A stretch of 64,000 nt of DNA. Source: an uncultured Eubacteriales bacterium. GTDB lineage: Bacteria; Bacillota; Clostridia; Oscillospirales; Oscillospiraceae. The translations under genes were made by a program, and so were the position numbers. Every line of letters begins with the position of its first letter. Within the stretch, counting starts at the first letter, position 1. The stretch lies in NCBI GenBank assembly GCA_900546615.1, contig URDJ01000005.1, forward strand, positions 20,456-84,455, written 5' to 3'. Below the pieces are notes generated by a model. The model was not told the DNA's origin. It ran no database searches and saw nothing but the letters and a program-made list of their open reading frames with translations. Positions 26,266 through 34,241 of the stretch are shown here, piece by piece.

Positions 26266-26997
26266 ATGAATGTAGAACAACTGGCGGTGTACTTCTGCGC
26301 CGCAGCGCTTGCCGGATTTATACACAGCTCGCTGGGTATGGGCTTCGGCATGATCGCAATGGCGACGACAACGCTGTTCGTTCCGTATAACAACGCCGCA
26401 GCCGTCGTATCGGTAGCACTGTTTGTGCTCGTATTTCAAATCAGCATCTCGCTTCGGAAGTATATCGACTGGAGAGAGATCATAATGCCGAGCATAGTAC
26501 TTGCCATAGGCAAGATGATTGGCATAGTGCTGATGATGCATTTGCAGTCTGCTCTGCTGCGCATCGCGCTCGGCGTGTTTCTCATCGTGTATTCCGTCAC
26601 TCAGCTGCTGGATATCAAGGCCATGCGGATAAAGGGCACCCCGCTTCAGGCGGCCGTCTTTTGCGGTCTTGGGGGCTTTTTTGGAGGGGTTTTTAACGTA
26701 TCTGGCCCGGCAGCCGCTATCTACTGCCAGGCCAGGTACGGCCACGATCCGAAAAGATACGCCGCCAACATGAACTGTATTTTCGCCCCGTCCGCCATTG
26801 TGGCGCTCGCAATGCATATCTGGTACGGCAACTTCAACGCCGACGCCGTGGTCGGCAGCGCGTCCATGGTCGTGGCCGTGCTCATCTCCACCGTAGCCGG
26901 AGTTTCCGTCCTCAAAAAGATCAACGCAAAAAACATGCGCAAGCTGAGCTACATATACATCATCATCATGGGCGCTGTCACCTGCATCAGCGGCTGA
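26266..26997 (+). CDS. TauE/SafE-family membrane transporter
   Basis: 243 aa with about seven to eight hydrophobic helices and family features GLGGFFGGVFNVSGPAAAIY and HSSLGMGFGMIAM. The start at 26266 follows an AAGAAGGATC element. TauE/SafE proteins move organosulfur anions such as sulfite, sulfoacetate, isethionate or sulfolactate, and often serve as exporters of the sulfonate end product in sulfonate-degrading clusters. This is one of the main reasons to suspect a sulfonated substrate here. Direction and substrate are not visible. Confidence 0.82.
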   Translation: MNVEQLAVYFCAAALAGFIHSSLGMGFGMIAMATTTLFVPYNNAAAVVSVALFVLVFQISISLRKYIDWREIIMPSIVLAIGKMIGIVLMMHLQSALLRIALGVFLIVYSVTQLLDIKAMRIKGTPLQAAVFCGLGGFFGGVFNVSGPAAAIYCQARYGHDPKRYAANMNCIFAPSAIVALAMHIWYGNFNADAVVGSASMVVAVLISTVAGVSVLKKINAKNMRKLSYIYIIIMGAVTCISG

Positions 26998-27012
26998 AGA
27001 AAGGATCTTGAA

Positions 27013-27486
27013 ATGAACATAGTTGTTGGCTCGGACAAAAACGGTTATCCGCTGAAGGAAGAGATCGCGGCGATGCTCAGAGAGCAGGGCCACACCGTTT
27101 TCGACGTTGGCACGACGGACCTGGATTCGCCCAGACCTCACACCGTGACCGCACCCGCCGCCGCGAAAATGATCCAGGAAGGCAAGGCCGAACGCGGCTT
27201 CCTCTTCTGCGGCACGGGCATGGGCATGTCGATAATGGCAAACAAGCACAAGGGCATATATGCGGCAGTCGTCGAAAGTTGCTACGCTGCCGAGTACTGC
27301 CGCAAGATAAACGACGCCAACATAATGTGCGTCGGCGCTTTCATCGTCGGCACCGGCATGGCAAAGGAAATGGCAAACATCTTCATAAACACTGAATTCA
27401 TGCAGGACTTCCCGCAGTGGAGGATCGACTTCTGCGGCGGCCAGCAAAAAATCGTCAAGCAGCTCGAAGAAGATCTGTTTAAGTAA
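27013..27486 (+). CDS. RpiB/LacAB-family sugar isomerase with altered active site
   Basis: 157 aa. The fold is clear: GSDKNGYPLK N-terminus, CGTGMGMSIMANK with Cys66, and NDANIM. Compared with E. coli RpiB (alignment from memory), Asp-His at the N-terminal active site is Asp8-Lys9, His99 is Ile99, and the phosphate-contacting Arg110 is Phe110. The catalytic cysteine is retained, so isomerase chemistry is plausible, but ordinary ribose-5-phosphate isomerisation is doubtful. RpiB homologues act on tetrose and sulfo-tetrose intermediates in other pathways. Last gene of the 12-gene operon. Confidence 0.85.
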   Translation: MNIVVGSDKNGYPLKEEIAAMLREQGHTVFDVGTTDLDSPRPHTVTAPAAAKMIQEGKAERGFLFCGTGMGMSIMANKHKGIYAAVVESCYAAEYCRKINDANIMCVGAFIVGTGMAKEMANIFINTEFMQDFPQWRIDFCGGQQKIVKQLEEDLFK

Positions 27487-27488
27487 CA

Positions 27489-27521
27489 AAAAAGAGTGAA
27501 TTTTTGCAAATTCACTCTTTA
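27489..27521. terminator. Bidirectional terminator between RpiB-like and LacI genes
   Basis: A 13-bp stem (AAAGAGTGAATTT / AAATTCACTCTTT) with A- and T-rich flanks on both sides, serving both convergent genes. Confidence 0.88.
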
Positions 27522-27540
27522 TTACTTATATCAGAATATC

Positions 27541-28566
27541 TCAGGCGATCGGTATGCAAGTCTCCCGCTCCACTATGCTGAACGGCAGAAAAACCTTGAG
27601 CGGCAGGTTGTGCTTTCCCTCTATCCTGTCGATGAGCAGCTTGACCGTCATGTTGCCCAGCTCCTCGATCGGAATATGCACTGTCGTCAGCGCCGGCGAC
27701 ATATACTGAGAGGTCGGGATATCGTCAATGCCTATTATCGAAATATCATCCGGTATCCTGTATCCGTCCTCTTTTAACGCACGCATGGCACCTATTGCGG
27801 TCATGTCATTGGCACAGAAAAGAGCCGTGATGCCCTTGGACTGGGACATGATCTTCCTTGCGCCGGCATAGCCGCCCTCGGAGGAGAGAACGACCTCGAC
27901 CTTGTAATCGGGATTCAGCTCTATGCCGTTGGCTACCAAAGCTGCACAGTAGCCCTTGTATCGCACCTCATTCTCAGACTCGCCGACGTAACCTATGTTT
28001 CTGTGACCCTGACGTATGAGGTAGCCCACCGCCTCAAAAGCAACGTCAAATCCGTTGCACAGCACCTGATCGTAGCTGGGATTAAATTCGTTGAGTCCTA
28101 CATACACAAGGTTCACATGCGTCCTTGTCAGGCAGTCAACTATCCTCTTCTCGCAGCGGCCGAGTATGATGATACCTTTCATCTTGTCCTCGGTAAACGC
28201 CTGGAGTATGGACGGGTTATCGAAATCCGCCGAGGAATACATATACTTGATGTAATAGCCCGTATCGGATACTGCGGCTTCGATGCTCTGCATCAGCTGG
28301 GAAAAGTACGGGTCCATGAGCGCAAAAGGCATTCGCGCGAAAAGGACGGCTATGGACTGATCCGCTCTCGGGGGTGTTCCCGCAGTTTTGCCCTTATTTT
28401 TCAGGTCCTGCGCCGCAGCGTTCGGCGTGTAGCCTGCACTCTGAGCGATACTCAGGATGCGCTGCTGCACCTCGGGGCTGGCCGCAGAAGGACTCTTCCC
28501 GTTGATGACTCTTGATACGGTGGAGATGGAAACATTGGCTTGTCTGGCAATTTCTTTTAGTGTCAT
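27541..28566 (-). CDS. LacI-family transcriptional regulator
   Basis: 341 aa. N-terminal HTH (MTLKEIARQANVSISTVSRV) and hinge helix, then a sugar-binding-protein-like effector domain with GYVGESENEVRYKGY, ALFCANDMTAIGAMRALKEDG and DISIIGIDDIPTSQ. It is sandwiched between the 12-gene and the 5-gene sugar operons and diverges from the latter across only ~100 bp, which contains a palindrome with central CG. It most likely represses one or both operons until the pathway's sugar is present. Confidence 0.92.
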   Translation of the reverse strand: MTLKEIARQANVSISTVSRVINGKSPSAASPEVQQRILSIAQSAGYTPNAAAQDLKNKGKTAGTPPRADQSIAVLFARMPFALMDPYFSQLMQSIEAAVSDTGYYIKYMYSSADFDNPSILQAFTEDKMKGIIILGRCEKRIVDCLTRTHVNLVYVGLNEFNPSYDQVLCNGFDVAFEAVGYLIRQGHRNIGYVGESENEVRYKGYCAALVANGIELNPDYKVEVVLSSEGGYAGARKIMSQSKGITALFCANDMTAIGAMRALKEDGYRIPDDISIIGIDDIPTSQYMSPALTTVHIPIEELGNMTVKLLIDRIEGKHNLPLKVFLPFSIVERETCIPIA

Positions 28567-28621
28567 TGCTATACCCCGTCTGAGAGAAATTATACTACAA
28601 TTATACCATTAATTCGCGAAT
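28566..28621 (+). promoter_or_regulatory. Promoter region and candidate LacI operator of the 5-gene operon
   Basis: TTGCTA (28566-28571), 19-nt spacer, TATACT (28591-28596) may be the promoter. About 15 bp downstream is ATTCGCGAAT (28612-28621), a perfect 10-bp palindrome with the central CG typical of LacI-family operators, in a position where binding blocks initiation. Confidence 0.5.
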
Positions 28622-28665
28622 AGGCAACACAAAAAGTTATGGATACAGGAGAAGGAAAATTGCGT

Positions 28666-29379
28666 ATGCTCAGAGAAATCGGCCTTTCCGCAAGTATGCT
28701 CTGCGCGGACCCGGGCGATCTGGAAGGAGATATAAGGCAGATCAACGAGGCCAGGGTCAGCCTCATGCACACGGACATTATGGACGGGCATTTTGTTCCA
28801 AACATGACCGGCGGCCTGGATGTGGCGGACTGCATCCGCAGTCTGGCTGCCGCTCCCTGCGATTTTCACCTTATGGTGGAAGACCCGGCAGATCTCATCG
28901 ACGACCTGCAGCTCAGGCCCGGCGAGCGTCTGGCTTTTCATATCGAGAACGACGTAGATACGGAGGCCTGTATCCGCAGGATACAAAGCTCAGGCGCACT
29001 TGCCGGGCTGGCCGTCAATCCCGGCACGCCGGTATCACGCGTGGAACCGTTCATGGACAAGCTGGATTTTCTGCTGGTCCTCATAGTAAACCCCGGATTT
29101 AAAGGGCAGCCGGTCATACCAAGGACGCTCGAAAAGCTCCGGCTGCTGCGCAAGCTCAGGGACAGCCGCGGTCTTTCCCTGCGTTTTCTGGTCGACGGAG
29201 CCGTCACGCCCGAAAACCTCATTGAGATCGTCGAGGCGGGCGCAGACGATATAGTCTGCGGGCCATATACCTGCTTCAACAAAGCTCTCGGAGGAATAGG
29301 GCCAACGCTCGGGTTGGTGAAATCCATCCTGCGTGAGCATGGATATTCCACCATTGAGACAGGAGGTGCGGCGCTGTGA
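28666..29379 (+). CDS. Ribulose-phosphate 3-epimerase-like protein (1)
   Basis: 237 aa from the ATG at 28666, preferred because GGAGAAGG sits ~10 nt upstream; an ATG at 28639 in frame is an alternative. RPE features: LSASMLCADP, HTDIMDGHFVPN, FHLMVEDP, VNPGFKGQPVI and VDGAVTPENL, so the metal ligands (two His, two Asp) are present. The terminal phosphate loop, normally a GSA/GNAxF motif, reads CGPYTCF. The gene overlaps its paralogue by 4 bp. Expected chemistry is C3 epimerisation of a ketose. Confidence 0.85.
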   Translation: MLREIGLSASMLCADPGDLEGDIRQINEARVSLMHTDIMDGHFVPNMTGGLDVADCIRSLAAAPCDFHLMVEDPADLIDDLQLRPGERLAFHIENDVDTEACIRRIQSSGALAGLAVNPGTPVSRVEPFMDKLDFLLVLIVNPGFKGQPVIPRTLEKLRLLRKLRDSRGLSLRFLVDGAVTPENLIEIVEAGADDIVCGPYTCFNKALGGIGPTLGLVKSILREHGYSTIETGGAAL

Positions 29380-30062
29380 TACTCTCCCCTTCCATCTGCA
29401 CCGGGGGCTACGCAAAAGTTGCCGAGACCCTGGCATGGCTCGAGAGCCAGGGCTGCGACAGGATACACATAGACATCATGGACGGACGCTTTGTTCGTCC
29501 CATCATGGGCGGCACGGACTATGTGAATATGATACGAAACACCGTTTCACTGCCCATAGAGCTGCATTTCATGACCTATGAGCCGGAAAAGATGCTGGAT
29601 ATGTATGAACTGCGTCCGGGTGAGGTCGCGTATATGCACGCCGACACCACGAAACACCCGCACCGTCTGCTTCAGAGTCTCAGAGCCAGGGGCGCCGTGC
29701 CCGGTCTGGCGCTAAACAGCTACGAGGAACCCGAAGACGCGGAGGAATTGCTGGACGAGGCAGACGCCATACTGCTCATGGGAGTCAGGGCCGGCCAGCC
29801 CGCCTCGAAATTCTACTGGTCGGTGCTCGACAAATGCCGGAAGCTGCGCGAGATGGCGGCAGCAAGGGGCCGCAGTCTCTTTATAGAGGTGGACGGCAGC
29901 GTGTCGCCGGACAACATCTGTCAGCTCGTCAAAGGCGGGCTCGACGGGGTCGTGCTCGGCTATCCGGGATGCTTCGACCCCGTGACGGGCCGGGAAAAGC
30001 GGCTCGCACTGATGAAGGAACTGATAAGAAAAGCTGAAAACAATACATTGGAGGTTCAATAA
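29376..30062 (+). CDS. Ribulose-phosphate 3-epimerase-like protein (2)
   Basis: 228 aa. RPE/AlsE-type barrel with ILSPSICTGGY, IHIDIMDGRF, IELHFMTYEP and EVDGSVSPDNI; the phosphate loop reads LGYPGCFDP. It is diverged from the preceding copy but shares the same unusual GYPxCF/GPYTCF loop type, so the two may form a heteromer or act on successive intermediates. Start ATGA overlaps the previous stop; the next ATG overlaps this TAA by one base. Confidence 0.83.
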   Translation: MILSPSICTGGYAKVAETLAWLESQGCDRIHIDIMDGRFVRPIMGGTDYVNMIRNTVSLPIELHFMTYEPEKMLDMYELRPGEVAYMHADTTKHPHRLLQSLRARGAVPGLALNSYEEPEDAEELLDEADAILLMGVRAGQPASKFYWSVLDKCRKLREMAAARGRSLFIEVDGSVSPDNICQLVKGGLDGVVLGYPGCFDPVTGREKRLALMKELIRKAENNTLEVQ

Positions 30063-31084
30063 TGAAGGCGCTTTACATGGAAAAGAGAGGCAGCATGGAG
30101 CTGTGCGAGAGACCTGTGCCCGAGGTGAAAGATGGCTGGGCGCTCGTGAAAATGCGCAAGTGCGGCTTCTGCGGCACGGACGTGCACGGCTTCATGGGGC
30201 TGGCGGACAACTATCGTTACCCCGTCATAATCGGCCATGAGGCCGTGGGAACGATAGTCGAGATCGATGAGAACAACGACCGCGGCCTCAAGCCCGGTGA
30301 CCGCGTCACTTGCGAGCCCTACACTTCCTGCGGCGTCTGCTACTCCTGCAAGAGAGGCCGCTACAACAACTGCGAGCATCTCAGCTGCACCGGAGTCCAT
30401 CAGGACGGCATGCTTGCGGAGTACCACAGCCACCCAATCCACCTCATCCATAAGCTGCCGGATAACATCAGCGACAACGCCGCCTGCATAATCGAGCCGC
30501 TGGCCATCGGGCTAAACGGCACCAAACGCCTTGACGTACAGCCCGGCGAAGTCTGCGCTGTGGCGGGCAGCGGAGCCATAGGCATCCTCAGCGCCCTGGC
30601 CTGCAAGGCGCGCGGCGGCATCCCCATAATCTGCGACATCCATGACGAGAGGCTGGAATATGCTAAGGCCATGGGCATAGAGTACACCTGCAACAACGCA
30701 AAACAGGACTTCGCCGAGTACATCAGGAGCGTCAACAACGGCCACCTTGCCGATTGCTTCTATGAGGCCTGCGGGGATATCGAGGTCTGCCGCCATATGT
30801 GCGACTACGTCGAGAACACCGGGCGCATCGTGCTGCTCGGTTGGACGCACAAAGAGTTCGTCTTCGACAAAGACGCTATCATCCGCAAGGAGGTCGATGT
30901 CTTCGGCTCCCGCAACGCCAGCCACTGCTTCCCCGGTGCCATAAACCTCATCGCCGGCGGCTTCGTGGACGCGGAAAAGCTCATCTCCCACGTAATAAGC
31001 ATTGAGGAAGCCATCCCCACGCTCAGGAAGATGGAGGAACACCCTGAGAGGTTCCAGAAGGTCATCGTCGACCTGGAGGCGTAA
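30062..31084 (+). CDS. Zinc-dependent medium-chain dehydrogenase (polyol dehydrogenase-like)
   Basis: 340 aa MDR enzyme. Catalytic-zinc site CGFCGTD and GHEAVG, structural-zinc loop with four Cys (CGVCYSCKRGRYNNC), Rossmann motif GSGAIGILSA. Sorbitol/threonine-dehydrogenase-like enzymes of this type oxidise a secondary alcohol of a polyol or sugar acid to a ketone with NAD. In this operon it probably makes or consumes the ketose handled by the epimerase-, aldolase- and TIM-like enzymes. Confidence 0.85.
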   Translation: MKALYMEKRGSMELCERPVPEVKDGWALVKMRKCGFCGTDVHGFMGLADNYRYPVIIGHEAVGTIVEIDENNDRGLKPGDRVTCEPYTSCGVCYSCKRGRYNNCEHLSCTGVHQDGMLAEYHSHPIHLIHKLPDNISDNAACIIEPLAIGLNGTKRLDVQPGEVCAVAGSGAIGILSALACKARGGIPIICDIHDERLEYAKAMGIEYTCNNAKQDFAEYIRSVNNGHLADCFYEACGDIEVCRHMCDYVENTGRIVLLGWTHKEFVFDKDAIIRKEVDVFGSRNASHCFPGAINLIAGGFVDAEKLISHVISIEEAIPTLRKMEEHPERFQKVIVDLEA

Positions 31085-31092
31085 GAGGAAAT

Positions 31093-32046
31093 ATGCCTGT
31101 CGTTGATGCAAAGGCACTCTTTGCCCACGCAATAAAGCGTGATTACGCCCTCGCCGCCTTCAACATCAGCAGCCTTGATTCGCTCCAGGCAGTGCTCTGG
31201 GCGGCGGAGGCCGAGGCGTCCCCGGTGATCGTACAGGTACTGCGTCTCACGGAGGAATATGTGCGCGACGTTGAAACATACCTTGACGCCGTCAGGCTCT
31301 ATGCCGGACGCTGCAAGGTACCCGTTCTGCTCCAGCACGACCACTGTTCCAGCGTCGAGGAAGCAAAGCTGGCGATAGACCGCGGCTTCGGCGCGGTCAT
31401 GTACGACGGCTCCTCGCTCAGCTTCGAGGAAAACGCCGCAAACAGCGCTGAGGCGGCGCGATACGCGCACGAGCGCGGGGTATGGCTCGAGGCTGAGCTG
31501 GGTTCCATCCCCGGCATGGAGGACAACTGCTTTACCGACAGGGTAGAGTATACCTCGCCGGAGCTGGCCAGGCGCTTCATCTCCGAGACCGGCTGCGACA
31601 GTCTGGCAGTATCCGTCGGCACGGCGCACGGAGGCGTCGCCGGTAACGAACACCTGCCTCTTGACTTCGACCGGCTCGAGGCGCTGGTGTGCGCCTGTCC
31701 GGGCTACCCTCTCGTCCTGCATGGGGCCGCCTCGATGCCCGACGCCCTGCGCGAATACGTCAACCTCTACGGAGGCTCGATAGCGCCTGTGCATATATGC
31801 AGCGAGGCCGACATTGCCCGTGCCTGCAGGAGCGGCGTTCGAAAGGCAAACATGGACGTGGATAACTGGCTGGCCTATACAGGTGCACTAAGGCAGTTCT
31901 TCTCCGAGCGGCCGGGGGAGTTTTTCCCCACCGCCTACCTCGAGTTCGCCAGGAACGCCTGGGAAAACGAGGTCAGGCACAAGCTCAGAAAGGTCGTGGG
32001 CAGCTCCGGCATGGCCACGGACTTTTACGGGGGAACGGGAAAATGA
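31093..32046 (+). CDS. Class II ketose-bisphosphate-aldolase-like protein
   Basis: 317 aa. Zinc and catalytic residues of class II aldolases are present: His82-Asp83-His84 (LLQHDHCSS), Glu in EAELG, His179 (GTAHGG) and His210 (VLHGAAS). The phosphate-anchoring parts deviate: HGASG is HGAAS, and the NxxT motif (N-I-A-T-D in most members) reads NMDVD (253-257). Retro-aldol cleavage is likely, but on a substrate without the usual phosphate. Overlaps the next gene by 4 bp. Confidence 0.85.
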   Translation: MPVVDAKALFAHAIKRDYALAAFNISSLDSLQAVLWAAEAEASPVIVQVLRLTEEYVRDVETYLDAVRLYAGRCKVPVLLQHDHCSSVEEAKLAIDRGFGAVMYDGSSLSFEENAANSAEAARYAHERGVWLEAELGSIPGMEDNCFTDRVEYTSPELARRFISETGCDSLAVSVGTAHGGVAGNEHLPLDFDRLEALVCACPGYPLVLHGAASMPDALREYVNLYGGSIAPVHICSEADIARACRSGVRKANMDVDNWLAYTGALRQFFSERPGEFFPTAYLEFARNAWENEVRHKLRKVVGSSGMATDFYGGTGK

Positions 32047-32996
32047 GCGTATATCACTTTTTTGTAGACCTCAAGCGCTTCGAGGTAGCCGAAAAATACG
32101 GCGGCATCTGCCGCGACCCCGACCCAGTGGCCTGGGCCGGCAGGCTAATACGCAGGAGCGTGGAGCTGGGCCTCGACAGGCGCGGCGATATCGATGTAAC
32201 CTATTACTTCCCCGAGTCCTGCATAGTACCGGCCATGGAAGCCGTGCGCGAAAGCGGCTGCGGCCCGGGCCTGAATGTCGGCAGCCAGGGGCTGTACCGG
32301 CGCGATACCTCGCCCGGCGGGGATTACGGGGCGATGACCGGCACAAGGCCCGCTTCCGCAATGATCTCTCTGGGCTGCTGCCGCTCACTTGTAGCACACA
32401 GCGATGAGAGACGGGACAAATTCCAGCTCATGGCGGACTACGACCCGGAGATAATGGTTGACCCGGAAAAGCTCAAAAAAGCATGGCTGGCCGTTGACAG
32501 GGCCTGCGCTGAGGAAGCTCGCCGGGCGCTTGAGAGGGACATGAGGATACTCTATTGCATAGGCGAGACTGCAGAGCAGAAGGGGCCCGGCACGTTCGAG
32601 GAGTACGCGCCCCGTGTCGAATCCGTCCTGAGGCAGCAGCTGGAAGTCGGTCTGGGTGAGCTGCGGGGTTCCCCGCTCCTGGACAATGTCTGCCTGACCT
32701 ACGAGCCGGTGTGGGCCATAGGACCGGGGAAAAAGACCCCCGGCGCGGGACATGTCGCCTTTGCCTCAGGCTATATGAAACAGCTGTGCCGGGAGATGCT
32801 CGGCCGCGAACTGCCGATCGTCTATGGCGGCGGCCTGAAGGTCGGAAACGCCGGGGAGATCGCCTCAGTGAGCACTATCGACGGAGGCTTCAACGGCCTG
32901 AGCCGCTTCGTCCCGCCCATCGCCTTTGAACCCGACGAGTATCTTGAGATCATAGAGGCATTTCTTGAAGGCAAAAGACAAACATACGAGCGATAA
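32043..32996 (+). CDS. Triosephosphate-isomerase-like sugar isomerase, copy 2
   Basis: 317 aa, paralogue of the protein at 16133-17059. Lys11 (VDLKRF; the usual Asn is Asp9), His119 (AHSDER) and Glu221 (TYEPVWAIGPGK) are in place. Loop 7 again reads YGGGL and loop 8 DGGFNGLSRFVPPIAF, so both copies share the same departure from the TIM phosphate pocket and the same N-terminal insertion. They define a distinct subfamily and probably act on related intermediates of the two operons. Confidence 0.85.
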   Translation: MSVYHFFVDLKRFEVAEKYGGICRDPDPVAWAGRLIRRSVELGLDRRGDIDVTYYFPESCIVPAMEAVRESGCGPGLNVGSQGLYRRDTSPGGDYGAMTGTRPASAMISLGCCRSLVAHSDERRDKFQLMADYDPEIMVDPEKLKKAWLAVDRACAEEARRALERDMRILYCIGETAEQKGPGTFEEYAPRVESVLRQQLEVGLGELRGSPLLDNVCLTYEPVWAIGPGKKTPGAGHVAFASGYMKQLCREMLGRELPIVYGGGLKVGNAGEIASVSTIDGGFNGLSRFVPPIAFEPDEYLEIIEAFLEGKRQTYER

Positions 32997-33006
32997 GCGC
33001 CATGAC

Positions 33007-33036
33007 AAAAGCTCCGGCCCGAGGGCCGGAGCTTTT
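33007..33036 (+). terminator. Intrinsic terminator after the 5-gene operon
   Basis: Stem AAAAGCTCCGGCCC / GGGCCGGAGCTTTT with a 2-4 nt loop and flanking A and T runs; bidirectional with the convergent dehydrogenase gene. Confidence 0.9.
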
Positions 33037-33067
33037 GCTGTGTTAAAGTGGGGTGTGAAAATATGGC

Positions 33068-34216
33068 TCAGAATTCAAATTCGGATTGTTTTGTCGGTGC
33101 AAACAGGCGATAAGCTATGTCCCGGAAATACTCGCCGGTCTTTTCGTGCTCCTCGAACAGCAGCTCGGTATTCTTCTCACTGCACATGATGACGTCCTCT
33201 ATTGCGGCCTCCGGGGTGAAGTCTATGAGGCCCAGGCGCGCATAACCGTGGAACCTTATCGCTCCCAGATTCGCTATGAAGTCCGGTATCACGATAGCGC
33301 CGCGCTCCTTGAGAACCGCGTCGGCCTCCTCCGTTGTCGGGATGTTCGCGCCCTCGGAGATCACCGTCGCCTTGAGTCTGCCGACCGTGTCCTTGTTAAT
33401 GACCGCCTCAAGAGCGGCCGGGATGAATATGTCGCAGTCCACGTCCATCCATTCCGTATTTGGCAGCACCTTGTACTCGGGCTTGAGCGTATCCGTGTCC
33501 ATCTCCAGATACGGCGTGCGGTGCTCGACGAGATACGGCACGTCCAGCCCGTCCTCGCACACCACGAGCTGCTTCGCGTCGGAGATGCCCACGATCTTGT
33601 AGCCGAGCTTATAGAGCTTGTACGCCGCGCTCGCGCCCACGTTGCCGAAGCCCTGCACCAGCACCTTAGCTCCGTTCGGTGCGCCGTGCTTCTTCTTCCA
33701 GGCCACGTCCGCACAGGCCGCCGTGCCGTATCCGGTCATGGCGTCATTCACCGTGAACACGTCATATTTCTCGTGCAGCAGCTTTGCCTTCTTCTGCATG
33801 TTCTCGCGCATCTGCATGTCCTGCATCTGGCTCTTGGTCTCGGTCATCGTCGCCATTCCCAGCTCGGAGCGTATCTTCGCTATGGCAGGCCCGGTCGTGC
33901 CGAGGTCGTTGCCCAGCGCAAGCCCGATCTCCACGTACGGCCTCATCGCCGAGAAAAAGCGCTTGAGCACGTCCAGCGCGTCAGGAGCCTTGTTGTCATA
34001 CACTATGCCGGCCTTGCAGCCGCCGCAGTCCGGGATGCCCGCCGCGTTGTACTTGTAGGCCATGATCTCCGCCAAACGCATGACCTCCTCCTTCGTCACG
34101 GAGGGGTGCATTCTGGTACCGCCGCCCGCGAGCCCCTTGACCAGATTGTGTATGCACAGCCAGCCGTGGGCTTCGCTCTCAATGTCGTTCCATTCAATGA
34201 CCAGATACGGTTTCAT
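33068..34216 (-). CDS. Glu/Leu/Phe/Val dehydrogenase family protein
   Basis: 382 aa. Substrate-binding GGGTRM, catalytic lysine Lys68 in GGCKAGI, and the Rossmann motif GFGNVGASAAYKLY. These enzymes reversibly deaminate an amino acid to the 2-oxoacid with NAD(P). The length is closer to the leucine/valine-dehydrogenase size class than to hexameric GDH (~420-450). Last gene of the amino-acid fermentation operon, where it would feed 2-oxoacids to the ferredoxin oxidoreductase. Exact amino acid unknown. Confidence 0.85.
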   Translation of the reverse strand: MKPYLVIEWNDIESEAHGWLCIHNLVKGLAGGGTRMHPSVTKEEVMRLAEIMAYKYNAAGIPDCGGCKAGIVYDNKAPDALDVLKRFFSAMRPYVEIGLALGNDLGTTGPAIAKIRSELGMATMTETKSQMQDMQMRENMQKKAKLLHEKYDVFTVNDAMTGYGTAACADVAWKKKHGAPNGAKVLVQGFGNVGASAAYKLYKLGYKIVGISDAKQLVVCEDGLDVPYLVEHRTPYLEMDTDTLKPEYKVLPNTEWMDVDCDIFIPAALEAVINKDTVGRLKATVISEGANIPTTEEADAVLKERGAIVIPDFIANLGAIRFHGYARLGLIDFTPEAAIEDVIMCSEKNTELLFEEHEKTGEYFRDIAYRLFAPTKQSEFEF

Positions 34217-34241
34217 TGCTCCGCCTTCCTTTCTGATTTAT

